Below are positions 21,301-27,294 of a stretch of DNA of 64,000 bases, one piece after another (the stretch's first letter is position 1; each line of letters begins with the position of its first letter). Source of the DNA: Phytohabitans houttuyneae (GTDB lineage: Bacteria; Actinomycetota; Actinomycetes; Mycobacteriales; Micromonosporaceae); contig NZ_BLPF01000001.1 of NCBI RefSeq assembly GCF_011764425.1, positions 1,975,001 through 2,039,000 on the forward strand. Direction: 5' to 3'. The notes below the pieces were generated by a model. It worked only from the letters and a program-made list of their open reading frames with translations, did not search any database and had not been told where the DNA came from. Made by a program: the position numbers and the translations under genes.

Positions 21301-22850
21301 GTGGCTGGTGTGCCGCCGTCCGGGGTCGCTGGCGTCCCGCCGTCGGGCGTGGCCGGCACCGGCGTGCCCGGCGTGGGCTGGCCTGGCTGCGGTGTGCCCG
21401 CCTGCGGGGTGCCCTCGCCGGGAGTGCTCGACCCGCCGGTCTGACCTTCCGATGTGGACGACGACTCCCCCCGCTGCCCGCCGGAAGAGGACGAAGACGA
21501 GGTGGAGGTCGAGGTAGACGAGGGGGGCGAAGAGGTCGACGACGAAGGACCCGTCGCCGACGAACCGCCCGTGCGTCCCGAGCTCTGCGAGCCACTCTGA
21601 CCCGACTGCCCGCTCTGACCTGACTGCCCAGTCTGACCTGACTGTCCAGACTGGCCCGTCTGCCCGGGAAGGCCCGTCTGACCCGGCAGGCCGGTCTGGC
21701 CGGGCAACCCACTCTGGCCCGGCAACCCACTCTGGCCCGGCAACCCACGCTGACCGGGAAGGCCGCTCTGACCCGGCAGGTTGCCGCCCTGGTTGCCGCC
21801 ACCGAAGAGGTTGCCCAGGCCCTGGTTGAGGGCGGGCGTCACCACGTTCGGCCGGTGGCGGCCGCCCGGCTCGCTCAGGATCTCGCCCAGGAGTGCGGCC
21901 GGCGTGACCGCCTCCCACACGTTGTCCAGAGTCATTCCACTGTAGACACCGTTGCGCTGCGCCCACTCCGTGAGGCCCAGCTGGTCGATCATCCGGTCGC
22001 GGGCGATCTGCAGGAAGTTGTCGGCGACCTGGCCGAGGCCGAACGCCACGGCCTCGGTGACCCGGCTGTGGATGCCGAACATCAGCGGGCCACCGATCGC
22101 GCCCGCGATGAAGCTGTCGACCAGCTCCATACCGAAGCGGCCGGCCCAGCCCTCGGTGAACGGGTCGTGTCCCTCCAGGGCCTGGATCAGCAGGATCCCG
22201 CCCTTCATGGCACCCATGAAGCCCGCGTACGCGAGGCCGCCGCGCAGCGCCGCCGCACCCACGCCGCGCATCCCACTCGCGATGAACCGCCGGACGCCCG
22301 CCCTGATGGTCTCCTGCCACAGCTTGCGCAGCAGCTCCCGGGCGATGGTGTAGATCGTGGCGCGACCGGTCGCGATCGCGGCCGCGCCCGCCGCGGCGCC
22401 GATGCCGGTCCAGATCGTGATGATCGCCTGGATCAGCGCGATCGCCATCATCACGAGCGTGATGACGGCCATCCACTTCATGCTCTCGATCTCGAGCGCC
22501 TTGCCGTGGACGAGCTGCTGCATGGAGCCGAGCGCCTCGCCCATGCTGGCGGTCTCGTCCATGTAGCCCTGCAAGGTCTCGCGCACGACCTGGGCGGCGC
22601 CGTCGCCCTGCCACACCGAGAGGTCGCGGATGTAGTCCTGGATCTCCTCCAGGTGCGAGGCGTACAGCTCGGCCGCGGCCTGATACGAGTCCGCGAGGTC
22701 GAAGAGACGATCGTGGCGGGCCTCCGGCCACTGCGTGATCATCTCAAGGAAGTCACCGAGGACCGGAAGCCACTGGTTGATCTGGTTGAAGGTTTGCCGT
22801 ATCGACTCCAGCGCGGCATCGGCGGCGTCCTCCGCGACGTTTCCGGTCAT
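5394..22850 (-). CDS. Giant CpnT-like multi-domain polymorphic toxin, type VII secretion cargo (about 5,819 aa)
   Basis: ATG 22850 follows GGGGGGAGGG. The frame is stop-free for 12 kb as it stands. It extends to TGA at 5394 if one base is restored in each of three G/C runs (11476-11479, 9731-9735, 6355-6358). The N-terminus is a WXG100-like helical domain (WPEARHDRLFDLAD..., VWQGDGA with W80-x-G82), then a hydrophobic TM region (about 126-165), as in CpnT-type ESX toxins. Collagen-like and PDG-repeat linkers separate a chain of toxin-like domains, each listed separately below. Six small ORFs lie inside it in one alternative frame. Coding-type third-position G/C in this frame runs right up to each small ORF start and resumes right after each small stop. 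It is the last large gene of the leftward ESX block. Alternative: several separate genes in one ancestral frame. Family resemblance is clear; single-chain translation is inference. Confidence 0.7.
6840..7270 (-). other. Pre-toxin domain, copy 2
   Basis: Homologous to copy 1 (12775-13125): DGRTTYFRPMVGQG, TVRAGTPQDPHV, a V-x-E-I helix and RRLVDTILRAFG. A charged helical stretch and a Pro-rich linker (6345-6625, with PPLPPAP units) lead into the final ADP-ribosyltransferase domain. Confidence 0.5.
7321..7629 (-). CDS. Nested immunity-like protein for RelA-like domain D
   Basis: A 102-residue protein in the +1 frame of the giant ORF; ATG at 7629 with GAGGG 6 nt upstream. Reads MLAYYAIHE, GALIWDHTQGKWQYNPEL, AVDRPAAERIALE and LPAET, the shared plan of the four RelA-associated small proteins. 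Inferred immunity role. Confidence 0.65.
   Translation of the reverse strand: MLAYYAIHETRERTGPPKGICVVDPVRGGALIWDHTQGKWQYNPELVNRLIFDRTHLGRAQAVDRPAAERIALEITGAESLPAETVIYRILESSRTGTPPPS
7650..8455 (-). other. RelA/SpoT-like synthetase toxin domain D
   Basis: Motifs VKEFDSLARKF, VNDAVRFSL, NYWAPGNMYNGLCVYL, LMELQFPT and MDTHGFYEVRR; the acids are kept. Slightly more diverged from A and C than they are from each other. Directly followed by the nested ORF 7321-7629. Confidence 0.6.
8497..8808 (-). CDS. Nested immunity-like protein for RelA-like domain C
   Basis: A 103-residue protein in the +1 frame of the giant ORF; ATG at 8808 with only a weak GGGG 7 nt upstream. It opens MGTFAYHVVYKQK, has AVLWNVPKATWSYEP, then TDPVDRATAETVARD and GQDLPTEEELHRI. 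Clear paralogue of the small proteins after RelA-like domains A, B and D. Inferred immunity role. Confidence 0.65.
   Translation of the reverse strand: MGTFAYHVVYKQKAPGPIINVIAEWVESGTPLRAVLWNVPKATWSYEPGIAARTIYGDAEMEKTDPVDRATAETVARDVLGQDLPTEEELHRICTEGASRPTP
8830..9630 (-). other. RelA/SpoT-like synthetase toxin domain C
   Basis: Preceded by DAYELEQDL. Motifs VKELPSLARKF, VNDRVRFSV, NFWRPGNRHNGVNVTL, LEVQFPT and KQTHRLYEIIR; both catalytic-type acids present. Very close to domain A over its whole length. Directly followed by the nested ORF 8497-8808. Confidence 0.6.
9655..9968 (-). CDS. Nested immunity-like protein for RelA-like domain B (one-base gap)
   Basis: ATG at 9968 with GGAG 7 nt upstream, opening MRKLFYYVIF. 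The start lies in the +1 frame of the giant ORF. The C-terminal part (GGQELPDEDTIWWIF... to TAG 9657-9655) is in the next frame. Restoring one base in the C run 9731-9735 joins them into 104 residues, the length of the sister proteins. It shares LIWSHRAGAWMYDP and the LPxE region with the sisters at 8497, 7321 and 15380. Inferred immunity role. Confidence 0.55.
9995..10745 (-). other. RelA/SpoT-like synthetase toxin domain B
   Basis: Motifs VKEADSLQRKF, ANDVLRFTM, NFWSPGNRHFGYNATF, FEVQFPT and DLTHDLYEVVR follow the same order as domain A, with the acidic residues kept. Directly followed by the nested ORF 9655-9968. Confidence 0.6.
10760..11400 (-). other. ParB-like nuclease toxin domain
   Basis: Reads SPQEIRFTQRSVSP, GITAEDLVRNM, GGWRGGPVHGVRW, SLSSLDNRRLRAAREAGL and VPFVVHSP. 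This order (IRFTQ strand, one helix, GGW-G-P strand, DNRRL helix, hydrophobic strand) is the pattern of ParB/Srx-fold nuclease domains found in bacterial polymorphic toxins. The restored base at 11476-11479 lies between this domain and the GNAT-like domain. Confidence 0.55.
11535..12400 (-). other. GNAT-like domain of the giant toxin
   Basis: After a W/P-rich linker, a domain with paired strands ends in VSLKLNQDAQGRGFAGEW, with Q-G-R-G-F/A at the position of the GNAT Q/RxxGxG/A acetyl-CoA motif, and GGYAWARAGYDW, similar to the C-terminal GNAT strand-turn. Assignment is by pattern. An acetyltransferase effector or an accessory domain are both possible. Confidence 0.4.
12775..13125 (-). other. 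Pre-toxin domain, copy 1
   Basis: About 115 residues with VELADGRVQHFRTEVGYGG, HSGTPGDPHV and a helical RRMLDRLGRLLGFG end. The same arrangement recurs at 6840-7270 (DGRTTYFRPMVGQG, RAGTPQDPHV, RRLVDTILRAFG). Both copies precede a proline-rich linker and a C-terminal toxin domain, so this looks like a pre-toxin module. Function unknown. Confidence 0.5.
13142..13450 (-). CDS. Nested YrhB/Imm35-like immunity protein 2
   Basis: A 102-residue paralogue of the protein at 14240-14548, again in the +1 frame of the giant ORF. ATG at 13450 has GAGGGAA 6 nt upstream. It keeps LTEEQARELIQRLVG, FEFGWL, GMQVGHGSYIVD, EEYSEARRAG and GRQIWPEPT. The most diverged stretch between the two copies is the segment after GYI/VD, a possible specificity region. 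Inferred immunity to papain-fold copy 2. Confidence 0.65.
   Translation of the reverse strand: MSQEPQLTEEQARELIQRLVGRSTEVTLYPFEFGWLVKQALTEEQLSKGMQVGHGSYIVDRTGVVTVHTSLPIPMVIEEYSEARRAGHLSGRQIWPEPTPPA
13480..14205 (-). other. Papain-fold (glutamine-deamidase-type) toxin domain, copy 2
   Basis: Starts with the same GLAPGVPPLDTTR lead as copy 1. Cys in SNNCLDGSLAALSTFYG, His in DAHAFVIVYP, Asp in WWDPQSG. Most of the domain aligns residue by residue with copy 1, so the module with its nested gene has been duplicated in tandem. Confidence 0.7.
14240..14548 (-). CDS. Nested YrhB/Imm35-like immunity protein 1
   Basis: A 102-residue protein in the +1 frame of the giant ORF. ATG at 14548 is preceded by GAGGGAA at 6 nt. 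It reads LTEDEARALITRLIG, then FESGWL, GMQVGQGSYIID, and ends with GRQIWPEPT. The pattern (GW, then a G-x-G-x-Y-I-x-D strand, then a SLxxxIxxY-like end) resembles YrhB-domain/Imm35 immunity proteins. It follows papain-fold copy 1 and is closely similar to the protein at 13142-13450. Immunity role inferred from position and family pattern. Confidence 0.65.
   Translation of the reverse strand: MTQAEPELTEDEARALITRLIGAGREVTLYRFESGWLARAVLTDEERSRGMQVGQGSYIIDLNGTVTAQSSLSTRILTAQYSEAKREGRLTGRQIWPEPTQQ
14640..15385 (-). other. Papain-fold (glutamine-deamidase-type) toxin domain, copy 1
   Basis: Begins GDLELETGP directly over the stop of the previous nested ORF. Contains GNNCLDSSLAALSSFYG (candidate catalytic Cys), SHAFVIVYP (His) and VWWDPQHG (Asp), in the order expected for the papain-fold toxin/glutamine deamidase family found in polymorphic toxins. 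Copy 2 lies 1.2 kb downstream and is highly similar. Deamidase versus protease activity cannot be separated from sequence. Confidence 0.7.
15380..15724 (-). CDS. Nested immunity-like protein for RelA-like domain A
   Basis: A 114-residue protein in the +1 frame relative to the giant ORF. ATG at 15724 has AAGGG 8 nt upstream and TAG at 15382-15380. Composition is that of a folded protein (W, Y, I, V throughout), whereas the giant frame here reads only G/D/P/S/R-rich sequence. It shares W-x-H...W-x-x, IVDRSTAERIA and LPTEEEL with the small proteins at 9655, 8497 and 7321, each directly after a RelA-like domain. Third-position G/C is lower than in neighbours. Inferred role: immunity to the preceding synthetase toxin. 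Family not recognised by name. Confidence 0.65.
   Translation of the reverse strand: MSERWTYYVLYRRPDRMAPVGLLAEGRTDPALPHRVVGWDHREVDWTEAQASLGAILTNPDYEERIQIVDRSTAERIARESLGADLPTEEELQAIGDRAAEMYTRKWGPTGTSS
15775..16605 (-). other. RelA/SpoT-like synthetase toxin domain A
   Basis: About 275 residues preceded by DDLELEQDG. Ordered motifs match the alarmone-synthetase nucleotidyltransferase fold: VKELASLARK (cf. the RxKxxxSxxRK region), NDLARFSL (Asp in the place of the metal-binding DxxGxR Asp), FWRPGNRFYGRNVTL (cf. PKxNGYxSxH) and VELQFPT (cf. ExQIRT, Glu conserved), then KLTHRDYE. Both metal/catalytic acids are present. Followed at once by its own nested small ORF (15380-15724). Product (ppGpp, ppApp or tRNA pyrophosphorylation) cannot be told from sequence. 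Confidence 0.6.
16669..16968 (-). repeat. 18-bp tandem coding repeat (R-T-E-D-G-P), about 16 copies
   Basis: About 16 head-to-tail copies of an 18-bp unit encoding RTEDGP, with RTEDGS and RTQDGP variants at the ends; the central copies are near-identical at the DNA level. It forms a charged linker just before the first RelA/SpoT-like domain. Copy number may be misassembled. Confidence 0.85.
17095..17765 (-). other. PD-(D/E)xK-like nuclease domain of the giant toxin
   Basis: Contains GTPVEYKSVGHNTRRAIDHQ: an E-Y-K pair at the end of a strand (about 17470-17484), followed by a helix with QVSRALEKF and then a strand, VVIDAR. This arrangement resembles the restriction-endonuclease-like fold of contact-dependent tRNase toxins. 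Assigned by pattern only. Confidence 0.4.
18050..19265 (-). other. Metallopeptidase-like (HExxH) domain of the giant toxin
   Basis: A helical region leads into a domain with TTMVHEGMHALQ, where HEGMH is encoded at 18540-18554. An acidic segment downstream (LEREFQAFTVQQEF) could supply a third zinc ligand. The pattern is that of gluzincin-type zinc peptidases found as secreted effector domains. I infer a peptidase toxin or a self-processing domain; the motif alone does not prove activity. Confidence 0.5.
19275..20035 (-). repeat. PDG pentapeptide repeats including three perfect 90-bp tandem units
   Basis: About 250 residues of PDGxR / ADGPx pentads. Within it a 30-residue (90-bp) unit is repeated perfectly at 19621-19710, 19711-19800 and 19801-19890, and a partial fourth begins at 19891. 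Identity at the DNA level implies recent expansion or gene conversion. It is also a spot where read assembly could collapse or expand copies. Confidence 0.85.
21030..21370 (-). repeat. TPDGG-type coding repeats in the giant toxin
   Basis: Degenerate repeats of ATPDGGTP / ATPDAGTP units, about 115 residues, Thr/Pro/Asp/Gly only. A disordered linker by composition. Confidence 0.8.
21590..21785 (-). repeat. Collagen-like G-L-P-G-Q repeats in the giant toxin
   Basis: Coding repeats of five-residue GLPGQ/GLPGQT units passing into GQSGQ units, about 65 residues, low complexity. Probably an extended linker between the membrane-proximal domain and the cargo domains. Confidence 0.8.
22350..22850 (-). 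other. CpnT-like / WXG100-like N-terminal domain plus TM region of the giant toxin
   Basis: Residues 1 to about 165. Amphipathic helices with a WPEARHDRLFDLADSY segment, a W-Q-G turn (80-82) between helices, and a long hydrophobic stretch (about 126-165). This is the part expected to be recognised by the ESX machinery. It resembles the N-terminal domain of CpnT-type toxins by pattern, not by a search. Confidence 0.65.
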
Positions 22851-22871
22851 CTGGCCCTCCCCCCGGCAGGC

Positions 22872-23540
22872 TCAGCCGACCCGGTACGCGCGTTCGACGC
22901 GTTCAGCCAGGTAGCGGCGGGACCAGGACGCCGGGCGGCCGCCACCGCCCACGACCGTCCACTGTAGGACGTCAACGGCCGACTTCGTCTCGGTGAGGAA
23001 GTAACGGACGGAGCAGAACTCCAGCTCCACACCGGTCGCGGCCGCGCGGACCGCCGGCGCCGCGACGAGGGCCGGATCCACCCACTCGTACTCGGCGGCG
23101 AACGCGGCCGGGTCGCGCACCAGCACGCCCGCCCGGTGGGCGCCGGTCGCGGCGAACGGCAGTACCGTCTGCTCGTCGATGTGCGGCCCGGAGTACAGCT
23201 CGGCGAGGAGCTCCGCGTACGCGATCGGTTCGACGTCGGCACCGAGCCGGCGGCCAAGCTCGCGGATCGTGGCCGGCTCGTTGAGGAAGAGCACCTGATC
23301 GCCGGCGAAGAGCAGCCCGTAGGTAATGGCGAAGTTGTCCATGAACCGGTCGGCGACAACCCGCACGGCGGCGTCCACCCACGGCGCCTGACTGATCAGC
23401 CAGTCAGCGGGGCGCGCCTCGTACCCGTAGTCGCCCACCATGAAGGTCGAGGCCTCCGGCCAGTCGCGCCGGTCCTCGACCTCCTCGCCGGGCGCCAGCA
23501 CCCGCTGCTCCAGGGCCGCGACCACCCGATCCCAGTCCAC
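22872..23540 (-). CDS. Hypothetical protein upstream of the giant toxin
   Basis: 222 residues; GTG at 23540 is chosen because GGAGG lies 5 nt upstream (a TTG at 23558 is the other option). Soluble, with no signal or TM segment. Features include STFMVGDYGYEARPADW and a C-terminal basic helix SWSRRYLAERVERAYR. It ends 21 nt before the giant gene start, so it shares its transcript. I do not recognise the family; a chaperone or accessory role for the adjacent cargo is possible but unsupported. Confidence 0.6.
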   Translation of the reverse strand: MDWDRVVAALEQRVLAPGEEVEDRRDWPEASTFMVGDYGYEARPADWLISQAPWVDAAVRVVADRFMDNFAITYGLLFAGDQVLFLNEPATIRELGRRLGADVEPIAYAELLAELYSGPHIDEQTVLPFAATGAHRAGVLVRDPAAFAAEYEWVDPALVAAPAVRAAATGVELEFCSVRYFLTETKSAVDVLQWTVVGGGGRPASWSRRYLAERVERAYRVG

Positions 23541-23561
23541 CTCTGCCTCCCCCGTCAACCG

Positions 23562-24476
23562 TCACGCCGGCACGCGCGCCCGTACCGCCGCGACCAGTTC
23601 GAGCACCAGCGCGCCGAGCGCCTCGGGCCCCGCCTCGACCGGCACCCGCCCGGTCAGCTCCTCGATCGAGCCCTGCGCACCGTCGCGCGCGGCCGCGTGC
23701 GCCGTGCCGACCACCTCGGCGCCCACCGTCCGCACGTCGAACGAGACGGTGCGGCGCAGGAACTCGTCGGTCGGCAGCCGGGCCGCACCGGCGAGCCGGG
23801 CCATGACCTCGTCGCGCTCGTCGCGCCCCGGGCGGTCGGCGGTGCTGAGCGCGGCGGCCAGAGACAGTCCGATGTCGACGGCCGCGACCGAGGTCCGGGT
23901 CGAGGCGACCGGGCAGAGCCATCGGGTGCCGAACACCGGCACGAACTGGAGCAGGCCGTCGGTCTCGCAGACCGTGACCGCACCCACGCCGACCTGCCAG
24001 CCCGGAGCCGGCGAACGCTCCACGGCCAGCGCGGGCTCACGCCACAGCGGGCGCCCGTCCTCCTCCACGGACGTGCCGGGCGAGAACTCCCGCACGCCCC
24101 TGCCCGGCAGGTAGTCGGCGAAGATGTCGCCGTCGTCGCCGTACGCCATCGGGAGCTCGAGCCGGGTGAGCCGGTCGAAGAGTGACCGGCCCAGCGGCCA
24201 GCGCGGCCCACGGAACTCAAGGCTCAGCTCGAACTCGTACGGTTCGTACGCCGTACCCGCCGAGGAACCCGGGTCGCCGTCCCGACCCAGGTCGGTGAGG
24301 CGCAGGTTGAGGTGCGCCCAGCTGTCGACGCCGATCCACGGCCGGGCGTCGACGGGCAGCACGAAACCCTGGCCACTGTAGAAGTACGAACGCAGGTCGA
24401 GCGCCTCCGCCACCCGGTGGGCGAGCCACTGACCCGGGCCCGCGTACTTCACGTAGATCTCGACGGTGTCGGCCAT
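23562..24476 (-). CDS. Hypothetical protein in the ESX cargo operon
   Basis: 304 residues, start ATG 24476 directly abutting the stop of the preceding gene (TAG-ATG). Alpha/beta soluble protein. The N-terminal ~150 residues look like one domain (AHLNLRLTDLG, FELSLEFRGPRWP) and the C-terminal half is an Ala/Val-rich alpha/beta region ending in a helical stretch. No family recognised. Tight spacing on both sides supports co-translation with the neighbours. Confidence 0.65.
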   Translation of the reverse strand: MADTVEIYVKYAGPGQWLAHRVAEALDLRSYFYSGQGFVLPVDARPWIGVDSWAHLNLRLTDLGRDGDPGSSAGTAYEPYEFELSLEFRGPRWPLGRSLFDRLTRLELPMAYGDDGDIFADYLPGRGVREFSPGTSVEEDGRPLWREPALAVERSPAPGWQVGVGAVTVCETDGLLQFVPVFGTRWLCPVASTRTSVAAVDIGLSLAAALSTADRPGRDERDEVMARLAGAARLPTDEFLRRTVSFDVRTVGAEVVGTAHAAARDGAQGSIEELTGRVPVEAGPEALGALVLELVAAVRARVPA

Positions 24477-24833
24477 CTACTGGAGGTTCGCCCTGTTGAT
24501 GTTTGCCCGGTTGTCCTCGTCGACGCCCTGGTACTCGGTCATGGCCAGCACGGTCTTGCCCGCGGACGTGACCAGACCCTCGCCAGCGCGGCCGAGCCCC
24601 TCGTCGACGACCTGGCGGAGCGGGACGTCGCTGCCCTCGGGCACGACGTCGTAGGTCTGCTCGAACGCCTGCCCGTACTGGTCGTTGCCCCACGGGCGCT
24701 CGGCGTTCACCGCGTTGATGTCGCCGAGGATGGTCTGCGCCTCCGACTGGAAGGTCGTCCCCATCGAGCGCAGGATCGCGGCCGTGCCGCTGACCTGGTT
24801 GGGGTCGTCCTGGATGTCAAGGAAGGAACCCAT
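24477..24833 (-). CDS. ESX-associated WXG-like small protein
   Basis: 118 residues, mainly helical, with a PWGNDQYGQAF turn that resembles the W-x-G turn of WXG100/LXG-type proteins. ATG 24833 lies inside the end of the YbaB-like gene (17-bp overlap), so the two are translationally coupled. Likely an ESX substrate partner or co-chaperone; inferred from fold pattern and context. Confidence 0.6.
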   Translation of the reverse strand: MGSFLDIQDDPNQVSGTAAILRSMGTTFQSEAQTILGDINAVNAERPWGNDQYGQAFEQTYDVVPEGSDVPLRQVVDEGLGRAGEGLVTSAGKTVLAMTEYQGVDEDNRANINRANLQ

Positions 24834-25239
24834 GGCCGTCCTCCTCGTTCTTCTTCAGCGCCTTCGGCAGGTCTGCGTCGTGACTTTCCATCAATACGTC
24901 GAAATCCGTCTTCCCGATCAGACCCATTCCACGATCCTTGGGCATGACCTTGTCGACGATCTCCTTCGTCTGCTTGTTGGCGTCTTCGACGGCGGCGCGC
25001 ACGGTAGACATGATCGACGCGGCCAGCGCCTTCGAGTTGGGCGTGCGGTAGACCCGGGGGTCGATCTCCAGCTCGATGAGCTGACCACGCGGGCCGACAA
25101 CCGCCTTGATCATCCGGTCGTCGGACCATGCCGTGCCGGTGATCTCCATGATCTGCTGCCGCGTCTGGGCCGCGTTTTCGATGGTCTGCTGGAGCTCGTC
25201 GATCACGCCGCGAATCGCGGACCATTGCGGTCGCTCCAT
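24817..25239 (-). CDS. YbaB/EbfC-like protein (EspL-type)
   Basis: 140 residues; ATG 25239 preceded by GGGGGAGG at 8 nt. The region IDELQQTIENAAQTRQQIME followed by VVGPRGQLIELEIDPRVY and a helical end is the YbaB/EbfC fold. In mycobacterial ESX-1 the YbaB-like EspL stabilises substrates, and YbaB-like genes often sit beside Esx cargo. A role as substrate chaperone is therefore favoured over nucleoid binding; this is inference. Confidence 0.75.
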   Translation of the reverse strand: MERPQWSAIRGVIDELQQTIENAAQTRQQIMEITGTAWSDDRMIKAVVGPRGQLIELEIDPRVYRTPNSKALAASIMSTVRAAVEDANKQTKEIVDKVMPKDRGMGLIGKTDFDVLMESHDADLPKALKKNEEDGHGFLP

Positions 25240-25306
25240 GCCTCCCACCTCCCCCTAGGCCCTCGGACCTGCTCCGACAATAGATGATCCACGCATCGAT
25301 CGGGTA

Positions 25307-26197
25307 TCAGCCCTCGCCTCGCAAGGCCCCACCGATGCCACCGGGCGGCAGTTCGGGCGGCGCGGGCGCCGGGTCCGCGAACGGCGCGACGGGCAGTGGG
25401 GGTGGCGGCGGCGGTGGCTGGTCCGAGTCACCGCCGAGGCGGCGCCGCACCAGCTCTTCGGCGTACGCGACAAGGTGCCGCACCCGCTCGCCGGGCAGTG
25501 TGATGCCGATGGGTGAGCCCGGGTTGACCGCGAGCCGGTGGTCGTCGCCCGGCCACTGCCGCAGTACCGAGATGAAGTCGAGCGTGACGACCGGAATGTC
25601 CAGATCTTGGCCGCCGAGGCAGTCCTCGTAGCGGTCCACCGACGTGAACACCGGCACGGCGAGCACACCGTCCATCGAAAGCGCCTGCGTCGGCACCATC
25701 ACCTGGGCGGTGACCAGCACGTCGAGGAGTACCTCGGCGTCCGGCGCGACAAGCGCGTCGCGCAGCAGCCGCTCCACCTCGTTGGCCGGGGTGAAGTCGC
25801 GCATGGTCCGCTGCGTGGGCACCAGCTCCGGCACGTCCTCGGGCTTGACCAGAATGCCGATCGGGGTCACCGGGTTGACCGCCAGCCCCCAGCCGTCGGG
25901 TGTACCGGAGACCACCTCGGTGAGCGTGGTCGCCCGCCAGCCGTCCGCCGGCACCGCGCGGTACAGGGCCTCCGGCGACGTGAAGACAAGCAGGTACGGC
26001 ACGCCGTCGCGCTCGCGGGTCAGCAGCCGCTGCCGGCCGGGCTGGGCGTCCGCCTCGTCCTGGTACCCGGGCACCACCAGCGGCGCCACGGCGAGGATGC
26101 GCATGACCGCGCCGATGTCGCCGTCACCCACGGCGTGCTGGAGCTCGCGCTCCACGTCGTTCGCCGGCGCCCAGGCGCTCGTCTCACCCTCGATCAC
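25307..26197 (-). CDS. Double SseB-like domain protein
   Basis: 296 residues. Two copies of an SseB N-terminal-type domain are visible: residues about 10-125 (LLVFTSPEALYRAVPADG, LAVNPVTPIGILV) and about 135-245 (VPVFTSVDRYEDCLGGQD, LAVNPGSPIGITL). A Pro-rich tail follows. SseB-domain proteins are common beside actinobacterial ESX genes, with no settled biochemical role. The start ATG 26197 is 3 bp after the SUKH gene stop. Confidence 0.7.
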   Translation of the reverse strand: MIEGETSAWAPANDVERELQHAVGDGDIGAVMRILAVAPLVVPGYQDEADAQPGRQRLLTRERDGVPYLLVFTSPEALYRAVPADGWRATTLTEVVSGTPDGWGLAVNPVTPIGILVKPEDVPELVPTQRTMRDFTPANEVERLLRDALVAPDAEVLLDVLVTAQVMVPTQALSMDGVLAVPVFTSVDRYEDCLGGQDLDIPVVTLDFISVLRQWPGDDHRLAVNPGSPIGITLPGERVRHLVAYAEELVRRRLGGDSDQPPPPPPPLPVAPFADPAPAPPELPPGGIGGALRGEG

Positions 26198-26200
26198 CGG

Positions 26201-27294
26201 CTACACCGCCTCGAACATCGACGCCACCGGGTCCCGCCCCGGCCGGCCCTGCTCCTGCCAGGGCGCCTTCAGCTTCGCCGGCAGCCCGGCGCCGACCGCA
26301 CCGTCCCGCACGAGAGTGACCTGGCCCACGGCCGCGGTGGCAAGCTCGACCAGCGCCGCCGGCGGCCGCACCAGGCGGGCCCACAGGTCGTCGACGCTGT
26401 CCGCGCAGCGCTGCAGCAGGTGGCCGCAGACCTCCTCCGGCCCGTACGCCTCGCGGTCGCGCGGGTCGTCGTCGTCCAGGTACCAGACCGAGTCGACGTC
26501 GTCGCCGGAGACCTTGACCGCCAGCAGGCCGCCCTGCACGTAGCCGATCGGCAGGAAGTCGACGGTCAGCCGGTCGCGCACCCAGTCGGCCACATAGGAC
26601 AGGTCCTGGTGGCGGTCTTCGCGGGCGATGCCGAACAGCGGCTGGTCGGCCACGAAGCCGTAGGGCGGGAGCACCGCGGGCGCCGCCGGGCCGACACCGT
26701 TCGTCTCGGCCACGAAGCGCCGGTACGCCGGCGGCAGCGGCCACCCCAACGCGCTCTCCAGCAGATCGAGCAGATCATCCGGTACCTCGTCACCGGCCGC
26801 CGGTCCGACGGACAGCGGCTCGGCCTCCGGGCGCAGGCCACGCGCGGAGGCCGGCAGCAGGCGCACCCCGCCGGCGTGCCGGAACGACCCGTGCAGCTCG
26901 ATCGGCACCAAGGCGAGCAGCCGGTCGCCGTCGGGGGTGCCCACGTGTGCCCAGCACCAGCCGGCCGGCGTGGGCACCGCGCCGTCGCGCCCGCCCCGAG
27001 CGTGCCCGCCGCGGCCGTCACCGGCCACAGCGGATCGCCCTCCGGCTCGCCGGCCATCCGGGCCATGGCCGCGTTGGCCGTCAACACGTCGAGGATCCGC
27101 TGCTCCTCAAGGGTCAGCGCGGCATCGAGCGGCGGCAGCTCGACGACCGCGCGGGCGCACAGCGGCCAGTCGGGAAAGCCGTACGGCGTGACGAGCACAC
27201 CCTGCCGGAAGCGCACCTGAAGCGTCGGCGAGCCCGGGTGGATCACGCTCATCGCGAAGCGCGCACCGGGGGCCAGATCGCCAGGCGCGCTCAT
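26201..27294 (-). CDS. SUKH (SMI1/KNR4) domain protein (one-base gap)
   Basis: ATG 27294 overlaps the lipoprotein stop (ATGA). The first ~100 residues (up to DPLWPVTAAAGTLG) are in one frame and the rest (GRDGAVPTPAGWCWAHVGTP... to TAG at 26201) in the next. Restoring one base in the C run 26994-26997 gives 364 residues. The C-terminal half has ESALGWPLPPAYRRFVAETN, the SUKH/SMI1-KNR4 signature seen in many toxin-immunity proteins. It may protect against a cargo toxin or act as an accessory; not resolved. Confidence 0.65.
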
